Assembly: GCA_949825045.1 (NCBI GenBank)
Contig: OX463813.1
Coordinates: 3,534,001 to 3,598,000 of the forward strand
Direction: 5' to 3'
DNA length: 64,000 bases
From: Argyresthia goedartella
Taxonomy: Eukaryota > Arthropoda > Insecta > Lepidoptera > Argyresthiidae
Part shown: positions 25,201 through 37,200 of the stretch, in pieces
Numbering within the stretch: the first letter of the stretch is position 1
Layout of the letters: the number at the start of each line of letters is the position of its first letter
Notes under the pieces: model-generated
What the model saw: only the letters and a program-made list of their open reading frames with translations
The model's database searches: none
What the model was told of the DNA's origin: nothing
Made by a program: the position numbers and the translations under genes

Positions 25201-28200
25201 AATATGTACAATAATAAAATACTTTGACTTTGGCTATTGCAAATCGCAACGATGCGACCTACATTTAGTCGACAGACGCTGTTGACCAGCTCTCGCCAAT
25301 GTAAGGCACTGCATCGCATGGAACAGTACCTCAAACACTTCAATCCAGTCACAAACGGCACCGTTTTCAAGACTAGTTTTCGTAACGGTCAAGAAACGGT
25401 AACTAAAAACGGTTACTAAAAATATACAATCCACTCCCAATAGCGACAGGGAAGCGTGTTTTAGTTTTTTTTTAGTAAACATAATAAACATCAACATTTA
25501 CATAAATTGCTTCTGACCCCACACTAGAGACATCTAAGACCAGGGGTATTTTTTTTCATTTTATCCCCGGCCGGGGATCGAACCCGGGACCTTTCGCATG
25601 GTAGGCAGAGCCACAACCGCTGCACCACAGATGTATTATATATACCATATACATTGCGTCGCGGGAACCAGAAACAGCGACATCACACACATATAAACTC
25701 CAAGACCTGGGGTATTTTTTTTCAAGATTTACATAAATTGCTTCTGGCCCCACACTAGGATACCCTGTGTCGTGGGAAACAGCAACAGCGATTTGACCCA
25801 CATGTAAACATCCGAGACCTGGAGATTTTTTCCATTCCCCAGTCAGGATTCTAACGCCCTATCTGTCGTCAGTAATATTATGATCGTCACCTGGTGGCAG
25901 TTTTTATTTTCTATGTTGCGGCGTACTGTGTCCTGCGTAAGAGGAGATAGATCTACACGTGATGTATAGCCGCTTGACACAGCACGACGCAAAATCAAGT
26001 ATAATAAAAAAACAGTCAAGTGCGAGTCGAACTCGCGCACGAAGGGTTCCGTACCACCGTACAAGGTGTAGAGTGAATAGTTTGGATTTCACAAAATAGC
26101 AAAACGTTGTTTACAAAGTTATAAAGTCCATAACCTAGTGCATTCATAAGTTTGTATGTGGTATTGAAAGAATTGTTGTATGGGAGGCCACTTAAATATT
26201 TATTTTATTCTGTTTTTTTAGTATTTGTTGTTACAGCGGCGACAGAAATACATCATCTGTGAAAATTTCATCTGTCTAACTATCACGGTTCATGAGATAC
26301 AGCCTGGTGACAGACGGACGGACGGACAGTGGAGGCTTAGTAATAGGGTCCCGTTTGGCAACCTTCGGGTACGGAACCCTAAAAAATAAAATAGCCCCGA
26401 AGCATTAATGAAACCATAAGCCCAAAATTTCACTTGCTACAACATATCTAGGCTGCTAACTTTTGACCCGCTGAATGGATTTTAATGAAATATAGCTATG
26501 ACCCATCGCAGTGAAGTCTACTACGAACTAAAAAAAACGCAGTAAAATCCGTCTAGCCGTTTGACCGCTATTCATTGTTAAGCTGATAACTTTCGAAATA
26601 CTGAACCAATTTAAATGAGACATATCTACGAACCATTGCCGGAAAGTCATCTACCATTTAAAGAAAACCGCTTTAACATCCGTCCACCCGCTAGGGTGCC
26701 ATTGACAGACATACAGACAGACACACCGGCCGACAAACGCTTCAAACTTATAACACCCTTCTTTTGGTGGTCGGGGGTTAAAAGCCAGTGGCAATGTATG
26801 TGCCTGTGTGTGTGTGTGTCTGTTTGACTCACCGCAAGTGACGCCCTGCACGGTGACGCCGGTTTCCGCGATGTTGGTCGCGAGTATCACCTTCCTGGTG
26901 TCGCTGCCCGCGAGCTGGAACACCTTGATCTGTCTGTGGAAGGGAATGCTTCCGTACCTGTAAGATATTAATATAGTAGTTTATGTGACTGCTACATAAT
27001 GGAGGGTATTAATACGCGAGATCGTAATAATATTACTCGAGAGTTTTAATGCCTAATTATTTACAGTTACATACAATAGTTTATCTAGACACATATCATA
27101 AAGTCTCTTTGATGTGTTCTGGAACCGCATGTTCGACCGGCATGTTGGCATTGATCATTGCTCTGCACTTGTTTAGCTTGTTCTGTAGTACCAACTTCAC
27201 AGACAAACTAGGGCCGGCACGCAGGTGGGCGTCGGCGTTCGAAATTTTAATGACATAATTTGACAAATTTTGGTACATTATGGTCATAACGATCAATATT
27301 CAGATAAGAAATGAGTTTTTACCAAGAAGTTTATCATTTTACTGGTAGTAACGTGCGGTTTTTGGACGCGGTAAAGAGGGTTTGATTCGTGTGTAGATAA
27401 AATAAATAATAAATGCAAATGTCTACCGCAGTATTTTGCCCTTATATTTTCTGCAACTTTTGGTGATCATATTTACCCATTTTGGGTATGAAAAAATTAT
27501 TTTGGTGACCATCATATTTGTTGCCTTTATTTAGGTGTTTGACTTGTAAATGGATTAATTATTGAGTTTTGACATACGATGGAAGTTTGTGGCCTGTACA
27601 TAAATGTTCACTGCACATACCACGGCACCACAAATATATTATAAGCCCGGACGCCGCTGGGATAATGTTTCCGTGAACTGTTTCTCTCGTTCGTGTCGGC
27701 GGCGTAACTCTCTAGTGTCTCCAGCGCGGAGTGGATGTCCTCCTGGGAATCAAACACATAGCGTCACGCCTTTTCCCATACGGGTTTGGGCCCACTTTGA
27801 GCCAGTTATTTCATACTCCATTTTGCGTGACAGGGGGCTAGCCCATCGCCGCAGCTATGGAGTAATGAAGGTTTCCTCACGATGTTTTCTATCACCGTTG
27901 GAACGTCCGTGTAATGTACTTAAGATAAATTGATTTTCTCATTGGTACATGCTCATCATCGGTCAGGAATCGAACCTGCATCTCGTGTGTGAGAAGCAAG
28001 CGTGAAACCCATTAGACCACGGTGTGTGTATTCAGCATTTAACAGAGTAGGTACCTAAACGCGCATACTCATGTTGTGATAAGTCTGCTATTAGCCAGTA
28101 CAAAAAATGTAATGTGAAATTCAAAATCAAATGTTTTGAAACGGCCAACGAAACTTTTTGTTGACAAAAAAACAGTCAAGTGCGAGTGTAACTCGCGCAC

Positions 28201-31200
28201 GAAGGGTTCCGTACCACCGTACAATGGTAGGGATGGTGTGGAGTGAATAGTTTGGATTTTACATAGCAAGATGTTGTTTACAAAGTTATTGGTGCGGCTA
28301 CTTTCACACTCCATGTAACGTATTACCAGGTGCATTCATAACTTTGTATGTGGTATTACAAGATTTGTTGTATGGGAGCCCCCTTAAATATTTATTTTAT
28401 TCTGTTTTTTAGTATTTGTTGTTATAGCGGCAACAGAAATACATAATCTGTGAAAAATTCATCTGTCTAACTATCACAGTTCATGAGATACAGCCTGGTG
28501 ACAGACGGACGGACGGACGGACGGCGGAGGGTTAGTAATAGGGCCCCTTTGGCACCCTTCGGGTAGGGAACCCTAGAAATCACAAGATTAGTAAGGGGAG
28601 ATTAGTCAGAGTGGATACTATTTAAGAACAATCCAAACGCTCATATCGTTCATGATTTGTTTGACAACTGCAATCTTTAACGTCATGAAATACTGCGGTC
28701 ACTGTTATACATACACACACACACTCACATATTCATAGCGTTACGCCTATTCCCATGTGGGACGGCAGAGAAACAGTTGTGTCAACTATGTTGGCCTTTT
28801 AACAACCGACTTCAAGAGCAGAAGGTTCTCAAGTCGACTGTTATTCTGTTGTATGTTTGTTACGCGATTATTTCGTCAATTCGGTATTTGACAAGGTAAT
28901 CCAATAAATCCAGAAACGTGTCTCAAGCTGAACCTATTTCAACAAAAACGTTTGGGAATATCATATTGTATATTTCCGACAGTTGTATTTTATAAATTCA
29001 AATTTGTGTTAAAAAGACATCATTTGACTATGATTTCATTTCATAGAACTCGAGAACAAAATTACCGTTTTGACAGTTCCTAAAAAGTATCTATTTTGAC
29101 TGGCAGTGAAATACCGTATTATGAATAGATTATGACGATTCTTGTTTTGCTTGGTAGGTCATACTTGAGGGGAGGTCCCATATAAATTTTAGCAAAATTG
29201 ATTAAGTGCTTTTTGAAAAAATCAACAAAAAATATATACACAGATGACGTTTTGGTTTGTGGTTCCGTGCAGCTAAAGTTTTGATGTTTCATGTACACAG
29301 ACTTCATTCGCATCACGCCCGGGGAGGAAGAAATAGGGCTTCAACTTGAAGTGGTCTTTTTTAGGGTTCCGTACCCAACGGGTAAGAACGGAACCCTATT
29401 ACTAAGACTTCGCTGTCCGTCCGTCCGTCCGTCTGTCACCAGGCTGTATCTCAAGAACCTAGCTAGCTAGAGAGTTGAAATTTTCACAGATTATGTATTT
29501 CTGTTGCCTCTATAACAACAAATACTAAAAAAACAGGGTAAAATAAATATTTAAGGGGGCTCCCATACAACAATACCACATACAAACTTATGGATGCACC
29601 TGGTTACGTACATGGAGTGTGAATGTAACCGCACCAATAACTTTGTAAACAATATTTTGCTGTGTAAAATCCAAACTATTCACTCCACACCATCGCTTCC
29701 ATTGAACGGTGGTACGGAACCCTTCGTGCGCGATTTAGACTCGCACTTGACCGGTATTTTTTTGTTTTAACTGGTTGTAATATCATATAATTAATTTTAT
29801 CTACACACGTATCGTGTGTAGATAAAATTAACGTGGACGCAGTAAAGAGGGTTTATGATAATAAACCCTCTTTACTGCGTCCAAAAACCGCACGTTACGG
29901 CCAGCATAATGATATACTACTTGGTAAAACTCATTTTCTATTTTATGACCATAATGTACCAAAATTTGTCAAATTGTGACATTCAAATTACGAACGCCGA
30001 CGCCCGCCTGCGTGCCGCCCCTAGTTCTTCTGTGAAGTTGGTACTACTGAACAAGCTAAACAAGTGCAGAGCAATGATCAATGCCACAATGCCGGTCGAA
30101 CATGCGGTTCCTGAACACATCAAAGAGAGCTTATGATATGTGTGTAGATAAACTAGTGTATGTAACTGTACATAATTAGGCATTAAAACTCTCGAGTGAT
30201 ATTATTATGAAACTCACTCTCGAGTATCAATGCCCTCCATTATGTAGCAGTCACATAAACTACTACTAAAACTCCCATCACTAATAATTAACACATAGAA
30301 AAAGTAATCTAGTCCAAACGAAGGGATCTCTGTCGTACATAATTAGGCATTATGTATCAGTCAAATGAACTACCAAGATTATTTAACTGACAGAATTATT
30401 GTACCATAGATTATCGAGTATTGACAAGATTTTTGAACATAAAGGATAATCTCCAAACTTCTGCAGCACGCAGCAGTGCTATCGCTTTCTCTCTCACACA
30501 CACGTGACTACTATGCTGCTGCTGCATTGCTGCCGACAAACCTTAAAGGTACCGAGATAAGGTGCATTATTGTACGGGAACTAGAGTGCTGTGCAGCAGT
30601 GCTGCAGAGTACGGACCTCATGCCTTAAGCTGAATGAATTTAGATCATGCGTATGTGAAATGAACATAAAACTAAACATTTACATACAGGCACATACATT
30701 GCTTCTGGCCCCACACTAGGATACCCTATGTAGTGGGAACACACATATAAACAACAATACACAATACAAGACCTGGGGTTTTTTTCTTTAATCCAGCCGG
30801 GAATCGAACCCGGGAACTCTCGCATGGCAGGCAGAGCCACAACCTCAACCTCAACAATAGTCAATGTGTATGATGTCGCTGTTATGTTATGACGTTCATT
30901 AAGTCTCAACTTTTGTGCTATTATGAATAAAAATCTTTGAACTTGAACTTGAATTTGTTTCTGGTTTCCACGACACAGGGTATCCTAGTGTGAGGCCAGC
31001 AGCAATGTATGTGCCTGTGCAAAATGTTGTGTTATAAACAACCAAGACTTTTGTTTTCCTTTATCCCCAGCCGTGGTCGAACCCGGGACCTGCAAGGTAG
31101 AGACAGCCACTACCGCAGGCGCCACAGAAGTATCCCCAGCCGTGGTCGAACCCGGGACCTGCAAGGTAGAGACAGCCACTACCGCAGGCGCCACAGAAGT

Positions 31201-34200
31201 ATCCCCAGCCGTGGTCGAACCCGGGACCTGCAAGGTAGAGACAGCCACTACCGCAGGCGCCACAGAAGTACTAGAACTATTACCGAGGAGGTGAGGAACG
31301 CCAGGATATCTCCGAAGGGTTCGTTTTCATGCAGCTTCATGATTGTTTCCACCGTCGCCTTCACGTAGTCTGGCACTGGCTCTGTAATACGAGAAAGGTA
31401 AAGGCTTGTGTTTAAACGATTACCAAAAAAATTCGAAAATTTACTAGCAATAAATTCGAAATTACTGCCAAAATGGATGGATGTCCACCAAATTGTGTTT
31501 GGATAAATGATCACCTAACTTCTTTTTATGTTTTGTGTACTTAAGTTTATGTTTTAAGTATTTTTTGTTGTTCTTACATGTTCAACCTAACACGAAGGAT
31601 AAAGGGGGCTTCCCTTTGCTCACCCCCTTTACCCTTCACCTAAGCTACCGCAGTATTTTGCCCTGATATTTTCTGCAACTTTTGGTGGTCATTTAGCCAT
31701 TTTGGGTAGAAAAAAATATATTTTGGTGGTCATTATATTTGTTGCCAAAGTTAAATATTAAAAAGTGCCTTTGGCAGCCCGTATAGGAAAAGGCATGCCG
31801 CAATGTCTGTTTATTTTGTCAAGGTTAAAATTAAACATACATTGGCATATACTATCAGTGGCAGCTGTGGACACCAATTAAAAAAAAACCTGGCAGCTAG
31901 CATGTGGCGGTAAATCCTTGCTTTTGTTAAAAAAAATGTCAAATTTCAAAAACCATTTGGATTGAGGAGCTCACAGTACTCGTACAGGTCATCACAAGGG
32001 AAACTGTAATAAGTATTTGTAAATGAGAAAAATGTAAATGATCACCAAAAATATTTTTTTCTTACCAAAATGGATAAATTTGCAGAAAATATCAGGGAAA
32101 AATATTGCGGTAGCTTAGGTGAAGAGTAAAGGGGGTGAGCGAAGCGAAGCCCCCTTTATCCTTTGTGTTAGGTTGAACATGTAAGAACAACAAAAAATAC
32201 TTAAAACATAAACTTAAGCACACAAACATAAAAAGAAGTTTGGTGATCATTTATACAAACACAATTTGGTGATCATTTATTAATTCTGGCAGTCATTTAG
32301 AATTTATTCGTAGTAAATGTGCGTTTTTGGTAATCGTTTAAACACAAGCCATTGTAAATATCTCCTTACAATAATAAAGACATTTTGACATTAACTTTGC
32401 TCCGTGATCTAGTGGTCCGCTCGCTTCTCACGTATGACGCTAGTTCGAATCCAGTGCTGACCATATTCCAATGAGATAAATAATTTATCTCAAGTAAATT
32501 ATCAGACGTCCAGTGTTTCGGATGACTCGTTAAGCTGTAGGTCTCGGCTATTATCGCTACTTGATAGTAGCAGTCGTAGAGCCCCTCCATCAACCCAAAC
32601 TGAGCCAGCGTGGTGGAGTATGGCTGGATCTTGTTCGCGTCCGGGTAAGGCCCGGGTAAGGCCCGTGCTCCTATGGGGGACGTGGGGACATTAATGAGCT
32701 AGATATATTATTAACGCTCTAACGGTGATGGAAAAATCACGTGAGGAAACCTTCATACATCCGTGGCTGCGGCGATGGGCGAACACCCCGTCGCGCAAAA
32801 TGGACAGGACTCGATAATTATAATATAATACCTTGGACACCATTTACACACATTGGTCTAGCCCCAAACTAGGATTCCCTGTATCTTGGGTACTAGACAA
32901 CGATACACATACTTATATAGATATAGATAAATATTATACTTAGATAGATAAACAACCATGACTAGGGTAAAAACATCCGTTCTCATCAAACAAATATTTG
33001 CCCCCACCGGGACTCGAACCCGGGACCCTTGGTTTCGTAGGCAGCGTCACTGCCGACTCGGCCATTCGGGTCGTCAATTAACTAAGTTATGTGTAAAAAT
33101 ATTAAAATTCTGGAATGCACTCAATGCTACTCAAATTAAGTGCCGCTTAAATGTCATACTGTAGTAGAAGAAGAAGAAGAAAAGACTCGTGGCCCTGAAT
33201 TTAAAAATTTATGATGATTAAGACTTATTTACCTTCAGAATAAAACATGTATTTAGGGTTCGTTCGGCCCTGCATAGACATGATCACAGAAGTATTAAGA
33301 CCGGACCTTTATTTCCATTGTTTGAGACTAGGGGGTAAGCCCATCGAACAGTCTATTCAAAAGGGACTCACCTTTAGAATAAAACACGTCTTTAGGGTTC
33401 GTTCGGCCCTGCATAGACATGATCACAGAAGTATTAAGACTGGACCTTTCTTTCCATTCTTTGAGACTAGGGGGTAAGCCCATCGAACAGTCTATTCAAA
33501 AGGGACTCACCTTTAGAATAAAACATGTCTATAGGGTGCGTTCGGCCCTGCATAGACATGATCACAGAAGTATTAAGACCGGACCTTTATTTCCATTCTT
33601 TGAGACTAGGGGGTAAGCCCATCGAACAGTCTATTCAAAAGGGACTCACCTTCAGAATAAAACACGTCTATAGGGTGCGTTCAGCCCTGCATAGACATGA
33701 TCACAGAAGTATTAAGACCGGACCTTTATTTCCATTCTTTGAGACTAGGGGGTAAGCCCATCGAACAGTCTATTCAAAAGGGACTCACCTTCAGAATAAA
33801 ACACGTCTATAGGGTGCGTTCAGCCCTGCATAGACATGATCACAGAAGTATTAAGACCGGACCTTTATTTCCATTCTTTGAGACTAGGGGGTAAGCCCAT
33901 CGAACAGTCTATTCAAAAGGGACTCACCTTCAGAATAAAACACGTCTATAGGGTGCGTTCGGCCCTGCATAGACATGATCACAGAAGTATTAAGACCGGA
34001 CCTTTATTTCCATTCTTTGAGACTCGGGGTAAGCCCATCGAACAGTCTATTCAAAAGGGACTCACCTTCAGAATAAAACACGTCTTTAGGGTGCGTTCGG
34101 CCCTGCATAGACATGATCACAGAAGTATTAAGACCGGACCTTTATTTCCATTCTTTGAGACTAGGGGGTAAGCCTATCGAACAGTCTATTCAAAAGGGAC

Positions 34201-37200
34201 TCACCTTCAGAATAAAACACGTCTATAGGGTGCGTTCGGCCCTGCATAGACATGATCACAGAAGTACTAAGTCCGGCCCTTTCTTTCCCTTCCTTGAGAT
34301 TGAAGAAGTCTTTCAGAAACTCGGCATCCATCGTTGCTGATGACACTATGAGTTTTAAGTTCTTGCGTTTCTGAAAATTAAACACAAATAAGCTCGGCTT
34401 AGTACCATTATGTATGAAAATAAAATTAATTTATCTAAACTTTATAATAATCAAACTTTTATATTAATAATAATATTAAGTATTTATTTTTTTATTGCTT
34501 TTATGTGCATTTATTACTCTTTTTTGTGTTATTATATGGCTAGTATTTAATAGCACATCAAAAATACCGATTTGCACAGCAGAAAAGGATCAACAAAACC
34601 ACTTTTTATATGTTAAATATTTTTTGTGTACTTAAGTTTATGTTTTAAGTATTTTTTGTTATTCGTAGATGTTCAACCTAACACGAAGCATAAAGAGGCC
34701 TTCGCTTCGCTCACCCCCTTTACTCTTCACCTAAGCTGCCGCAGTATTTAACCCTGATATTTGCTGTTAAATCAGTATTTTTGATGTGCAGTTTAATATT
34801 TCATTTCGTCCAAGAAACTTGAATACCATTGTGCGGTTTTACGGAACCCTTCATCCTCGAGTCCGACTCGCACTTGACGGTTTATTATATCTACGAGAAT
34901 CAATACTCCAAACTAGTCATAGATAATGAAGTTTTTGTTGATATTAATGATGTGTTCTAGTGCGTTTTGTTTGTATTTTAAGAAAATATCTGTCTAAACA
35001 TATCATTTGATAATCTCCTAATCCTAAGGGTACCACTGTACTAATGATAATCCACTCTGTAAGTTTTGGAAAATAATAGTAGTTTATGTGACTGCTACAT
35101 AATGGAGGGCATTAAAACTCGAGAGTGGGTTTATGAAACGAGCCGGACGCGAATTTCATAATAATATCACTCGAGTTTTAATGCCTAATTATGTACAGTT
35201 ACATACACTAGTTTATCTACACACAATCATAAGCTCTCTTTGATGTGTTCAGGAACCGCATGTTTGACCGGCATTGTGGCTCTGCAGTTGTTTAGCTTGT
35301 TCTGTAGTACCAACTTCACAGACAAACAACTTCACAGAAATTTGAATGTCAGTACCAACTTCACAGACAAACTAGGGGCGGCACGCAGTCGGGCGTCGGC
35401 GTTCGAAATTTGAATGTCATAATATGTAGAAAAACTACACATTATGGTCATAATGTGTAATTTTTCAGATAAGAAATGAGTTTCTACCAAGTAGTTTAAC
35501 ATTAAATGCTGATCGTTACGTGCGGTTTTTGTACGGAGTAAAGAGGGTTTATGATACGTGTGTTGATAAAAATAATAAAAAAATAATAATTTGAGCTCAT
35601 TATACAGTAAAGTTAAGCCAGACTCAGGGGTGGCTAGTTACACTACACTGAAGCAAAAATAAATATAAAAAAACATTGAAAAATACCTAAAAATCATTAT
35701 TTGTGGCCTTTTGGTGTTTGTGTTAGAGTGATGGGGTATCCGGCGCGCGGCCCGCGAGCGCTTCGGGGCGGTTCTTTCAGGACAAAGTGAACACTGCAAT
35801 TTGTATATTTGGCGACCTCAGTGGCTCTGCCTGCCACGCTAAAGGTCCCGGGTTCGGTGCCCGGCTGGGGAACACTGGGGATACCGAAAAAAAAACAGGT
35901 CTTCTCTGTTTATATGTTTGTCGCTGTTTCCGGTTCCCACGACACAGGGAATCCTAGATTAGGGCCAGAAGCAATGTTTATGTGAACCAAAATTATGCGA
36001 TGGAATTTAAAACAAATTCTTAGTTACAAGCGATACATAATCTATCGCCCCTGAGCTGGGCGCTTACAAAACAACACCTGTACATGTGCCACCGTAAGAT
36101 TGTCAAAACCGTTAGTTGATAAACTAACGTCTTTTTCTCGTTAGTAAGTCAACTATCGACAAATAGTAAACTGTAGCGTACTGCTTACTATATAACGCGT
36201 TAATTGATAAGCTAACGGTAAAAACCGTTAAATAGTAAACTGGTTTAAACTTGAATTGCAAACGAAATACCAGGGCAAACACTGCGGTAGCTTAAGTGAA
36301 GAATAGTCTTCGTGTTAGGTTGACATGTAAGAACAAAAGTAACGTAAGGTTCTAAACCCTGTCGGTCTGGTTTACTATCTGTCGATAATTGAACAACTAA
36401 CGCGATAGTTTATAAACTAACGGTTTTGACTCTCTTACGGTGAGCAACACAACTCCTGCATATGTCGTGGCTGGGTCAATCAACTTTTAAACCAACAATT
36501 GTAAAATGGGTCGACAGATTTTTTCGTAATAAATTATGATATGTTTTTTACTTTTCGTCGATACGTTCCTGCCCGAAAACTATTTAATTTACAAATCCTT
36601 GAAGGGGCGCGTTGTTTGTTGTTTGTTTGATAAATTAATAATTCCAGAGTTCAAAAAATAAACCCAGATGCCAATATATTTGTCTACTGAGTTACCATTA
36701 CTACCTTTAGAATAAAACAGCACAAAAAGGGTTTTCATAGTTATTTATTTAGGCAAAGGATAAGAAAAAAATTAACAACTATATTCCCCTATTCGGTCTG
36801 TAAGGTGAGATTCATTTATGTAAGAAATATTGAAATTACTGTCACTGGCGTTACCATGAGCGTTTAAGAGTAATTTTTTTTCGTTTCTTCAAAAATAAAC
36901 AAATTTTAACGGAATTCGGCCATCATCATTGGTATATCAAGAATTTTCTTTTCTTTTTATGTCCTTTATTAAACTATAAATCTTTTTTTGATATGATAAA
37001 CAGCCAAAATGATCTCAGAAAAAAATGGGACAAAAGTAACTCCAGAGACAACTTTGGTAACTCTAGATACAATAAAACTGCCACGTGCTAACTTCAGTCG
37101 CACTACAAGGCTTACGTTCACATTGTACTAACCCGCCACGTCTCGTCGCCACTCCATACGAATATCTTTTGTAAACAACAAATAAGATAATAGGTAGAGG

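Noticed and set aside
31009..31368. Frames on both strands in the 69-bp triplicate
   Set aside because: Open only because the unit is a multiple of three and has no stop; no domain and SINE-derived.
33245..34340. Overlapping plus-strand frames in the 139-bp array
   Set aside because: They are antisense readings of the exon-derived repeat; a period of 139 bp is not a multiple of three, so frames alternate.
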